This document shows, piece after piece, positions 1 through 7,262 of a DNA stretch of 50,914 nt (its first letter is position 1; each line of letters opens with the position of its first letter). Origin of the DNA: DASWVC01 sp036401335 (lineage in GTDB: Bacteria > Verrucomicrobiota > Verrucomicrobiia > Chthoniobacterales > JAFAMB01); the NCBI GenBank assembly GCA_036401335.1, contig DASWVC010000038.1, positions 1 through 50,914 of the forward strand. Direction: 5' to 3'. The position numbers and the translations under genes are program-made. The notes under the pieces are model-generated. The model was not told the DNA's origin, searched no databases, and was given only the letters and a program-made list of their open reading frames with translations.

Positions 1-402
1 GGGCGTAAACGTCAGGTTCTGCGCGGGGTCGTACAGGCCGAAATGTCGTGCCAGTTCCTCGGGGCTAAAATGCACGGCGATGTGCGCGTGCGCGTGCGTC
101 CGGGCCCGGTGTTCCATGTGGGATGGGGTTATTTCCATGTCGCCAGCCGAAAAAACGATTTCTTCCCAACGGGCACCGCGCTTTACGCAAAGCGCCGAAC
201 GGCCCTTCAACGAGAGCGAGATGCTCGGCCGCGCATAGCACAGCGGCACTTCCGCAGGGGGCTCATGCCGGCAGACTTCCACGGTTGCCCCCTTCCAGTG
301 CTGCCGGCTCGAAACCGTGACGCACCCAGGCAGAGCGTCGTCTCGAGAATGGTGTGGGCTGAATGAATTTTGCGGCGAGCTGCGCAGCGTCCTGTGGTTC
401 AT
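1..402 (-). CDS. AraC-family transcriptional regulator, N-terminal part (runs off the window)
   Basis: On the minus strand an open frame begins with ATG at 402 and stays open to base 1, so only about 134 N-terminal residues are visible. The readable part has the look of the sensor half of an AraC-type activator: a His/Glu-rich stretch (EVCRHEPPAEVPLC), then a cupin-like run with SISLSLKGRS, a Trp-Glu-Glu turn, GDMEITP and HIAVHFSPEELAR. The helix-turn-helix half would lie beyond the left edge. No partner gene is visible: the next gene, an ECF sigma factor, also reads leftwards but more than 300 bases upstream. The family call rests on overall resemblance to AraC sensor domains, not on the DNA-binding domain. 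Confidence 0.6.
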   Translation of the reverse strand, partial: MNHRTLRSSPQNSFSPHHSRDDALPGCVTVSSRQHWKGATVEVCRHEPPAEVPLCYARPSISLSLKGRSALCVKRGARWEEIVFSAGDMEITPSHMEHRARTHAHAHIAVHFSPEELARHFGLYDPAQNLTFTP

Positions 403-728
403 AACGGTTTGGTGGATCGTCCAGAGGCGTTCATCTGCCCGCTGCATTCACCGTTCGAACAACCGGTTGAACCCATGCACTAACATTCCCAAGGCGGTTG
501 ATCTCGGCCGCCCAACGGGCAGATCCACGGGTTATAACACCCGTGTTGCGCTCCCTGAAGACGAGCCGGCGCCGAGCAATTTATTCCAACAAACGAATGG
601 CTGATGGTCGCATCAGCCTCGAGATGGTCACCTTTGGAACTTCAAGGTAAGCGAGTAAAGGATGCAGTGAGGCGCCGGCTGTCCAGACGAGGGTAAAACG
701 GTCGATCCGGGTCGGGATCGCGGCGCTC
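403..728. other. Intergenic stretch without a convincing gene
   Basis: This stretch lies upstream of the partial AraC gene and downstream of the ECF sigma gene. A 63-codon minus-strand frame (581-772) overlaps the end of the sigma gene, but it has no zinc-finger or membrane features of an anti-sigma factor and is probably chance. Any promoter of the AraC gene should be here; I could not assign one. Confidence 0.5.
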
Positions 729-1394
729 TCACAGCTGCGTGGTTCCCTTGCCCCTAAAAAAGTTAACCTCAAGATCCTGCCGGAGGGCCCTGCGGGCGCG
801 ATGCAGCATAACCCAAAGATTGGCCTTGCTGAGCTTCAACGCCTCGCACACCTCTTTGCTCGGCACGCCGTCCATCTCCCGCATCATGAAGGCTTGCGCC
901 ACCCGGGGGGGAAGCCGGTCGAGACCAGCCTGCAGCGCCTGCCAGAACTCGCGGCGCCTCATCGCTTGTTCGCCCTCGGGCTTCCATTCCAGCGGGCCGC
1001 GTTCGTGAAACCGGTCGTTCTCGCCGTCCAATCTATCTGCGGATTCGTCGCAAAAATATTCCAGGTCGGTGAAATTTATCTCGCGGCCGAGCTTTCGAAA
1101 GCGGTCGCAGACTTTGTGCCTCAGGATGCCGCAAAGCCAGCTTCGCTCCGACGAGCGACTTCCGAATTTGTCGACCTGCTGCAGGGCCCGCAGGAGGGTC
1201 TCCTGCACAAGATCCTCGGCGGTTTCCTGGTTTCGCACGCGAATCAGGGCGTAACGGTAAAGGCACTCGCCGTGATCCTCAACCCACCGCTCCGGACGGG
1301 CCGGCTGCGGCGCCATTTCGGCCGCCATCGACTGCTGCCCGGCGGCCCGCCGGGATTGTGCCGGACGGCGAGGCGTTGACATCAACCTTTGCAT
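729..1394 (-). CDS. RNA polymerase ECF-type sigma-70 factor
   Basis: This 221-residue protein should direct RNA polymerase to a small set of promoters. Region sigma-2 is recognisable at about residues 40-100 (LYRYALIRVRNQETAEDLVQE, then a WLCGILRHKVCDRFRK helix). Region sigma-4 lies at about 158-210, with the RLPPRVAQAFMMREMDG helix, the SKEVCEALKLSKANLWVML helix-turn-helix and the basic RARRALR end. The linker between them is long and acidic (about 105-140), longer than in minimal ECF factors. ATG at 1394 is preceded by a G-rich stretch; a second ATG at 1382 is possible but poorly spaced. No anti-sigma factor gene is next to it, which is unusual. It diverges from the His-rich protein and TonB receptor at 1.5-4.4 kb; regulation of that pair would fit known ECF/receptor systems but is only inference. 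Confidence 0.9.
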   Translation of the reverse strand: MQRLMSTPRRPAQSRRAAGQQSMAAEMAPQPARPERWVEDHGECLYRYALIRVRNQETAEDLVQETLLRALQQVDKFGSRSSERSWLCGILRHKVCDRFRKLGREINFTDLEYFCDESADRLDGENDRFHERGPLEWKPEGEQAMRRREFWQALQAGLDRLPPRVAQAFMMREMDGVPSKEVCEALKLSKANLWVMLHRARRALRQDLEVNFFRGKGTTQL

Positions 1395-1515
1395 GGCCCC
1401 ATTTCCAGACTCTAAACTCGCCGTGGCCCCGGCCTTTTCCTGGACGTTCCGGCGGAGGTTTCAGGATGAAATGGCGCGATGACCGAGCACGGCGAGGCGA
1501 TTTGCCGCCCGGATT

Positions 1516-1953
1516 TTGTGGTCGCGAACCCAGGGCGGGCGGTTGTTAGATGCAAACCGCTTGCATTTGATGCGCAACCTGGTTAACCGTGCGCCCATGG
1601 GGTGCGCGTCGAAAACGGTCCAGGGCTCTTGCCTTCGTCGCGCCCCCCGGGTCCTGCTAGCCGGCGCCCTTGCCCTGGCGGTGTTTTGGGCGGCGACCCT
1701 GGCCGTGTCGCCCCGACTGCACGAGTGGGTGCACGCCGATGCGGACCACGAGGACCATGATTGCGCCGTCACCCTCTTTCTGAGCGGCGCCGTCGGTCCG
1801 GCCGCCGTCGCCGCGCCGCCGACTGCCCCGGTTGCCGAGCCCGTCGCCGATTTTCATTACCGGGAGTTCTCTCCCCTTTCCTTTGTGGGACCGAGCGCGC
1901 GCTCGGTGTTGGAGCACGGCCCGCCTTCGGCCGTTTCCCACTTTTTCGCTTAA
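1516..1953 (+). CDS. Small His/Asp-rich membrane protein, DUF2946-like
   Basis: The longest frame gives 145 residues. Translation probably starts at an internal ATG (1570 or 1597), since the sequence before those is basic and unstructured. A single hydrophobic helix (about residues 46-66, LLAGALALAVFWAA) is followed at once by a segment loaded with metal ligands, HEWVHADADHEDHDCAV, then a hydrophobic stretch and a Pro/Ala-rich tail. DUF2946-like proteins of this design are often found beside TonB receptors and metal genes. The TonB receptor follows on the same strand within 200 bases, so the two are probably co-transcribed. A role in metal binding or sensing at the inner membrane is inferred. 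The ending HFFA has no recognised domain. Confidence 0.65.
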   Translation: MWSRTQGGRLLDANRLHLMRNLVNRAPMGCASKTVQGSCLRRAPRVLLAGALALAVFWAATLAVSPRLHEWVHADADHEDHDCAVTLFLSGAVGPAAVAAPPTAPVAEPVADFHYREFSPLSFVGPSARSVLEHGPPSAVSHFFA

Positions 1954-2127
1954 AGCTGCAACCTTAGCTTGCCCGGGCGTCCTGCTCCCGGTCGATCGGT
2001 CTCGCCGCGTTGCCCCTTTCTGCTCCGGTCCGCACGTCGTTACCCATTCGGTCGTCGTGCGGCTGAACCGGGCAGGAACGGTGCCGTGGCCCATCACTCC
2101 TTTCATCCACTTCGCCTGCTTTTTTCC

Positions 2128-4368
2128 ATGCCATCACGTTTTCTTCCCGGCTCCCGTGCTTCGGGGGCCTGCCGCCGCGCCGCCGCCTTTCTGGTCAGCC
2201 TGTTGTTTTTCACGCCCGCACCCTCCCATGCCGCCGACCCCGTCTCACCCGTCGCCGCCAGTGCCCCGACCGACCTGAACACCGTAACCGTCGTCGGGCA
2301 GCTAAACCAAACGCGGGACGAGATCGTCCCGTACCTCGGCGCCACGCAGTACACGCTTAGTCGTCCTGAAATTCAGAACCAGTCGCAAGGCGCCGACCTG
2401 CCATTTAACCAGCTCGTGCTGCGCGCTCCCGGCGTCGCCCAGGATTCGTTCGGGCAGCTGCACGTACGCGACGAGCATGCCAACCTGCAGTACCGCATCG
2501 ACGATGTCCTGGTGCCCGAAGGCATCAGCGGGTTCGGCCAGGAACTCGACACGCGGCTCATTGACCACGTCTCGCTCATCACGGGATCGCTGCCTGCGCA
2601 GTTCGGGTTCCGGCAATCGGGCATCATCGACATCCACACCAAACAGGGGGCACTGGAGCCCGGCGTCGTCGTCTCGATGTACGGCGGCAGCTACGACCGA
2701 TTGCAACCGAGCTTCGAGTTTGGCGGTTCCAAGGGACCGTTCAACTACTTCGTTTCCGGGAGCTACCTGCACAGCAACCTGGGCATCGAGAACCCGACAC
2801 CGGGGCACACCCCCATTCACGACGAAACGGACCAGTACAAAGGCTTCGCTGACCTTCAGTACGTGATCGACGACTCCAGCCGGCTCACGTTACTCCTGAG
2901 CAGCACCTACTCCGATTTTCGCATTCCGAACAACCCGGGGCAGCAGCCGGCGTTTACCCTTCAAGGCCTGACGGCGTTCGACTCCAGCACCCTGGATGAG
3001 CGCCAGCACGAGCAGAACCACTACGCCATTCTGGCTTACCAAAAAGCATTCGCCGACGTTGCCTTCCAGTGGGCCGCCTTTGCCCGGTACAGCGGCGTGC
3101 TCTTTACGCCGGACCGGCGCGGGGACCTGTTGTTCAACGGGCTTTCCAGCCGGATCAACCGCAACCTCTTCACTTACGGCACGCAGTTCGACCTCAGCTG
3201 GACGCTTACCGATCAGCACACCCTGCGCACCGGGCTCTTGTTTGACGTCGAATCTGCGCGCGCGGACACCGTCAACCAGGTTTTCGACGTCGACGCGAGC
3301 GGCGCACAATCATCCGATGCGCCACGCACCATCCTCGATAACAGCAAAAAGACCGGTTTTGTCTACGGCGTTTACCTGCAGGACGAATGGAAACCGTGGG
3401 CGCCGCTTACGGTGAACGTCGGTGCCCGGTTTGACATTGTTGACGAGTACGCCCACCAGGGTCAGCTCAGCCCACGCGTTAACGTCGTGCTGCAGGCGAC
3501 GGCCAACACGGTGTTGCATGCGGGTTACTCCCGTTACTTCACGCCGCCGCCGCTCGAACTTGTCGCAACCAGCAGCCTCGGGAAGTTTGCCGGGACCACC
3601 AACGAACCAGCCATCCGCCAGAGTTCTCCGGTCAAAGCGGAGCGCGCCCACTACTTCGACGCAGGCGTTTCCCAGAAGGCGGGGGGCGGCCTGACGCTCG
3701 GCCTCGACGCGTTCTACAAGGTCTCGCGTGACTTGCTCGATGAGGGGCAGTTTGGGCCGGCCCTCATCTTTTCGCCGTTCAACTACGCGCGCGGCACGCA
3801 GTTCGGCGGCGAGTTCACGGCCAACTACCAAAAAGGTGGTTTTAACGCTTATGCCAACCTGGCCTACGCCTACGGCGTGGGTACCAAAGTGGTCTCGGGG
3901 GAGTTCGAATTTGATCCGGACGAGTTTGCCTACATCCGCACCCACCACGTCTTCCTCGATCACGACCAGCGCCTGACCGGCTCCTTCGGCATCTCTTACA
4001 CGTTCAAGGACACGACGCTCTACGCGGATCTCCTTTACGGCCGCGGATTGCGCCGGGGGTTCGCCAACACGGAGCGGAACCCCTCTTACTACCCCCTCAA
4101 CCTCGGATTGACGCACGACTTCAAATTCGGCAATCGTCGGACACGGGGCGGCACGGCAGCGGAGGGTGGCAAAGGCGGTTCTGGAATCCGGGCCGGGGGG
4201 AGTAACTCGCTGCCGGTTGGGCGTGGCGAGACGGTCAGGCTGCGGTTGGACGTGACCAACGTTTTCGATCAGGGCTATGCCCTCCGCGACGGCTCCGGCA
4301 TTGGCGTGGGCGCCCCACAGTACGGCGCCCGCCGTGCCCTGTATGCCGGGCTGGAATGGCTGTTTTGA
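2128..4368 (+). CDS. TonB-dependent outer-membrane receptor
   Basis: This is a 22-stranded-barrel type receptor that would import a metal chelate or other small ligand using TonB energy. I place the start at ATG 2128, giving 746 residues. From there a typical signal peptide is seen (basic RAA, a hydrophobic FLVSLLFF core, then SHA-A cleavage near residue 36). The longer frame back to 1969 is arginine-rich and unlikely. The plug domain spans about residues 50-190 (NQLVLRAPGVAQDS, RIDDVLVPEGISGF, SLPAQFGFRQSGIIDI) and the barrel follows, ending in the expected C-terminal phenylalanine (GLEWLF). A Gly-rich loop near 4140-4215 precedes the last strands. The gene follows a His/Asp-rich DUF2946-like protein, which hints at a metal substrate; the ligand cannot be told from sequence. 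Confidence 0.92.
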   Translation: MPSRFLPGSRASGACRRAAAFLVSLLFFTPAPSHAADPVSPVAASAPTDLNTVTVVGQLNQTRDEIVPYLGATQYTLSRPEIQNQSQGADLPFNQLVLRAPGVAQDSFGQLHVRDEHANLQYRIDDVLVPEGISGFGQELDTRLIDHVSLITGSLPAQFGFRQSGIIDIHTKQGALEPGVVVSMYGGSYDRLQPSFEFGGSKGPFNYFVSGSYLHSNLGIENPTPGHTPIHDETDQYKGFADLQYVIDDSSRLTLLLSSTYSDFRIPNNPGQQPAFTLQGLTAFDSSTLDERQHEQNHYAILAYQKAFADVAFQWAAFARYSGVLFTPDRRGDLLFNGLSSRINRNLFTYGTQFDLSWTLTDQHTLRTGLLFDVESARADTVNQVFDVDASGAQSSDAPRTILDNSKKTGFVYGVYLQDEWKPWAPLTVNVGARFDIVDEYAHQGQLSPRVNVVLQATANTVLHAGYSRYFTPPPLELVATSSLGKFAGTTNEPAIRQSSPVKAERAHYFDAGVSQKAGGGLTLGLDAFYKVSRDLLDEGQFGPALIFSPFNYARGTQFGGEFTANYQKGGFNAYANLAYAYGVGTKVVSGEFEFDPDEFAYIRTHHVFLDHDQRLTGSFGISYTFKDTTLYADLLYGRGLRRGFANTERNPSYYPLNLGLTHDFKFGNRRTRGGTAAEGGKGGSGIRAGGSNSLPVGRGETVRLRLDVTNVFDQGYALRDGSGIGVGAPQYGARRALYAGLEWLF

Positions 4369-4465
4369 CCAAGAAACAGGGCGGTCCGCAGCTTGCTCCT
4401 GCAATCGTGGCGAATGCTTCTCGCAGGCCCGGGTACCCGGCGGCCGCGGGCGGAGGCAGCCGGGT

Positions 4466-4843
4466 TCAGAGCCCGGACGATGGAAGTGGACAGACTTCCA
4501 TCCGCTGAATCAAACCATGCTTAATGGTGAACCGATGCCCGACGTGCTCATCGGCCAGGATCGTTCCTCCCAAGTCGCGCACGACCTGATGCACGTCGAC
4601 CAAAATGCGTCCGGCTTCCTCCGGGTGGAAGGCCACTGGCTCCACCTGCGGGCTAACCTCGCTCCATTGCTCCGTCCAGTAGGAACGGATCGCTTCCGGT
4701 CCGCGGACAAAACCGCCTTTGAACGCTCGGGGCCACTCCACATTGGAAGTCATGAGAACAAGGGCAGCGTCGATGTCTCGGGCGTTGAAGGCGGCGTAGG
4801 CTGCGCGGAGCAGCTCGGTGTCTGGTGCAGGTTGGTCTGGCAT
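4466..4843 (-). CDS. SnoaL/NTF2-like domain protein
   Basis: This 125-residue protein is one complete NTF2-like cone fold. It opens with the usual helix LLRAAYAAFNARDIDAALVLM, continues with SNVEWPR and the substrate-pocket strand region around VRGPEAIRSYW, and ends with a strand pair (EHVGHRFTIKHGLIQRMEV). Members bind small molecules in the cone. Some are ketosteroid isomerase or polyketide cyclase-like enzymes, but many bacterial copies have no known activity, and no catalytic dyad can be assigned here. It lies convergent to the TonB receptor. A short second remnant of the same fold lies just upstream at about 4911-5085, suggesting an old tandem duplication. Confidence 0.8.
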   Translation of the reverse strand: MPDQPAPDTELLRAAYAAFNARDIDAALVLMTSNVEWPRAFKGGFVRGPEAIRSYWTEQWSEVSPQVEPVAFHPEEAGRILVDVHQVVRDLGGTILADEHVGHRFTIKHGLIQRMEVCPLPSSGL

Positions 4844-4910
4844 AAGCGGAAATGGGTGTAGCGCCCTGAGTTCTGTCGTGACTGCTCAGTGGTTTCTGAG
4901 CTGGTCTCGT

Positions 4911-5085
4911 TCAGTCTTTGGAATGGTTGTTCTTACCCAGAAACTCGCGCTTGGAGGGTACTTGGTCCTCTGTCCCCCCTTTCTGGATACCCATGCGCAT
5001 GATCAGTCCGGCCCTAATCTGGTACACATGATCAAACGAGGCTTCTGAAATCGTAGGGCCGTCGAGTGAACGTGCGTCAGAACTT
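4911..5085 (-). pseudogene. C-terminal remnant of a second NTF2-like protein
   Basis: On the minus strand, residues SDARSLDGPTISEA followed by FDHVYQIRAGLIMRMGIQ match the last two strands of an NTF2-like fold and resemble the end of the intact neighbour at 4466-4843 (HRFTIKHGLIQRMEV). The frame extends further upstream only as antisense of the MBL-fold gene, with no NTF2 features, so the N-terminal two thirds are missing. I read it as a truncated tandem copy. The assignment rests on a short match. Confidence 0.4.
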
Positions 5086-5127
5086 GCGCACACCACTCCA
5101 GAGTCGTCGTCGGGCAGTGCTTGAGGT

Positions 5128-6171
5128 ATGGTTGCCGCTGTGAAAAACCCCAACGTCACGCCCGCATTTTCCCGCCGTCGGGCCCTTGGCCTGCTCAGCC
5201 TCGCAACCGCGGCTGCCGGCCTCGGTCGCGCCCCTCGGGCCGGGGCTGCGAACGACCCTTCCGCACCAAGTCCGGCCGCGACGCCTGGCCGGAACCCTGG
5301 CTGGTACCGGTTCACCGTCGGCAACCTGCGCCTGACCGTGCTCAACGACGGGCACTATGCTTTTCAACCCGTACAGCCTTTTTGGGCCCCGGAGGGGTCG
5401 CCCGAGGAGGTCAAGGCCACGCTCGAACGGAATTTTCTTCCGTCCGATCGGTTGAAGGTTTCCTTCAATGCCCTCCTGGTCGACAACGGCAAAGAGGTGT
5501 TGTTGTGCGACAGCGGCTGCGGCAAGCTGTTGGCACCTACCACCGGAAGGCTCAGGGCCTCCTTGGCCGAGGCCGGCTACGCTCCGGACGACGTCACGGC
5601 CGTGTTCCTGTCCCATGCGCACGTCGACCATTTCGGTGGGTTGCTGGCCGCGGAAGGCACCCCGGTTTTTGCAAACGCGAAGCATTTGGTTTCGCAACCG
5701 GAGCTGGAGTTTTGGATGGGACCGCACCCGGACTTGTCCAAAGCCAATCTGGATGACGCGACCCGAGCATCGTTCGTCACGGGCGCGCAACGAATGTTTT
5801 CGACGTTAGGAAAGCGTTTTGAACCGATCCCGGAAGGTGCCAGCCTGATCGACGGCGTAACGACCGTGGCGGCCCCCGGGCATACGCCCGGTCACCGGAT
5901 GGTGCAGGTCGGATCCGGGCCTGACCGTCTGCTCCACACCGTCGACCTGGCGCACAACCAGGCGTTGATGTTTGAACACCCGGATTGGACGATGGCTGCC
6001 GACACCGACCCCGGCTTGGCGCGGGAAACGCGACTTGCGGTGTTGAATGCCGCCGCGACGGAGCGCACCCGCCTGTTAGGCTATCACCTGCCGTTTCCCG
6101 CCCTCGGTCACGTCCGCAAACGGGAGGAGGGATTCGAGTGGGTGCCGGAGCCGTGGGGCGAGGGGGTGTGA
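5128..6171 (+). CDS. Tat-exported MBL-fold metallo-hydrolase
   Basis: The 347-residue product starts with a twin-arginine type leader (SRRRALGLLSLATAAAG, residues 15-31, then RAGA-A), suggesting folded export to the periplasm. The metallo-beta-lactamase fold follows: strand VSFNALLVDNGKEVLLCDSG, then the metal motif HAHVDH at residues 163-168, a second metal His in GHTPGH, and DLAHNQ as the bridging Asp region. Family members hydrolyse lactones, thioesters or other esters using two metal ions; the substrate is unknown. It is monocistronic and faces away from the NTF2-like remnant. A GAGG motif sits directly before the ATG; a GTG at 5140 is an alternative start. Confidence 0.88.
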   Translation: MVAAVKNPNVTPAFSRRRALGLLSLATAAAGLGRAPRAGAANDPSAPSPAATPGRNPGWYRFTVGNLRLTVLNDGHYAFQPVQPFWAPEGSPEEVKATLERNFLPSDRLKVSFNALLVDNGKEVLLCDSGCGKLLAPTTGRLRASLAEAGYAPDDVTAVFLSHAHVDHFGGLLAAEGTPVFANAKHLVSQPELEFWMGPHPDLSKANLDDATRASFVTGAQRMFSTLGKRFEPIPEGASLIDGVTTVAAPGHTPGHRMVQVGSGPDRLLHTVDLAHNQALMFEHPDWTMAADTDPGLARETRLAVLNAAATERTRLLGYHLPFPALGHVRKREEGFEWVPEPWGEGV

Positions 6172-6292
6172 AGGCAACGACAAAGGCCCTGGAGGTGGGA
6201 TGGGCGTCCCGCCTGCCTTTTGTTCCTCACCGTTCTCATGGCGTCTCCACGCCAAATGAGCCCGCATAGGCCCTCGTAAACGCCCCAGGGTC

Positions 6293-6553
6293 TTGAAAAC
6301 CACGAAAACGGCACGGTGCGAGCGAACCTTCGGAGAGAAGGCGACCGGGGACCTTTGGATCCGTCCGGAGCTGCAGCGTTTACTCGACCATCTTCGCACA
6401 GGCGATGTCGTGGTCGCCTGGAAGCTGGACCGCTTATGGCGCTTCTTGCGGGATGTCCTCACGGTCATGGAGCGGATCCAAGAGGCGAAGGCAGGTTTTC
6501 GCAGCCTCACGGAGGCAATTGACGCCACGACCCGACGGTTTGTACTACATTGA
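6293..6553 (+). pseudogene. Serine recombinase (resolvase/invertase) fragment
   Basis: The frame encodes about 86 residues from the middle of a Pin/Tn3-type resolvase catalytic domain: LQRLLDHLRTGDVVVAWKLDRLWRFLRDVL, then MERIQEAKAGFRSLTEAIDATT. The N-terminal catalytic Ser region is replaced by an unrelated start, and the C-terminal half including the DNA-binding HTH is missing after RFVLH and a stop. This is therefore a dead remnant of a mobile element or plasmid-resolution gene. No terminal repeats of an element were found around it. It sits at the left end of a patch of broken genes (6.2-7.2 kb). Confidence 0.75.
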
Positions 6554-6602
6554 GGCCCGCACCGTTCCCGGAAGTCGCTCCACCGCGGGTGCTTACACCG
6601 GC

Positions 6603-7000
6603 CTAAGAACGGAGGACTTCGTAGCGAAACCAGAGGCTATCCTTGGCACGCTGTTCCACCGACTTGAGCCGCAAAGCCACGGCCTGACCATCCGGCGGAT
6701 TCATTCCGTCGAAGGTGGCTGCGATGTCGTGGCGTCCGTCAATACCGGGCACGAGCAGGAGACTTACTTCATCCACGAGGCCGGCCTGGAGAAACGCTCC
6801 GTTGATGTGGCCGCCGCTCGTCCAACGCAGCTTGCCGCGCGTGTCTACGCAGATCGCGTAGGACTCTGCCTGGCGGGCGACGTGGACGGGCTGCGGTCCG
6901 GCCGGGGTGTTCGAGGCCGGGGCGAAAGGCTCGTCGTCCCCGAGGATCTCCTGCATCGTCGTGCGACCGCAGAGCCAGGCGTTGCTCTCGAATTGCGCGC
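6603..7000 (-). pseudogene. RibD C-terminal/DHFR-family reductase, truncated and internally deleted
   Basis: The minus-strand frame shows clear pieces of a dihydrofolate-reductase-fold (RibD-C) reductase. These are AWLCGRTTMQE near residue 40 of the open frame, YAICVDTRGKLRW, then directly GGHINGAFLQAGLVDEVSLLLVPGIDG and the closing strand LKSVEQRAKDSLWFRYEV. Intact relatives carry roughly 45-60 residues between GKLRW and the GGHINGAF motif, including several strands and the cofactor loop, so an in-frame internal deletion is evident. The N-terminal strand that starts this fold is also gone: upstream of about 7000 the frame reads through an unrelated AraC fragment on the other strand. The frame formally begins at 7100. 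I judge it non-functional. Confidence 0.7.
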
Positions 7001-7185
7001 TGGTCTTTCGATCCAACAACCTGGAGCGGCGGTTTATCACGCACAACCCGGAACTGTTGGATTTGATCACCCCGCAGATGGACGCGGACCTGGCCGCCAA
7101 GGAATCCCCGGCGCAACGTCATTGACGAAGTCAAGATCAACACCAAGCGCCTGCTGGCGGGCCGGCGGCCAAAGGCTTTTGTGGC
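7000..7185 (+). pseudogene. AraC-family regulator fragment (frameshifted)
   Basis: On the plus strand the segment LERRFITHNPELLDLITPQM is typical of the linker just ahead of the HTH in one AraC subfamily. The frame ends at 7125, and the match continues in another frame with IDEVKINTKRLLAGRRPKA, the basic stretch that normally precedes the DNA-binding helices; the helices themselves are absent. So the N-terminal sensor and the C-terminal HTH are both lost and a frameshift separates the two remaining pieces. It lies back to back with the truncated DHFR-family gene; AraC/DHFR-family divergent pairs are common, so this looks like a collapsed pair. Confidence 0.6.
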
Positions 7186-7262
7186 GTTGCCGAATCGGCT
7201 TGTGGCATTTACTTCGTTCCCGGGACCCGGACGCCTTTTCCAGCCCGGTTGGCGGCCATTGT

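Noticed and set aside
581..772. Possible anti-sigma factor after the ECF gene
   Set aside because: No zinc-finger His/Cys pattern and no membrane helix, and it overlaps the sigma gene by 44 bases in another frame.
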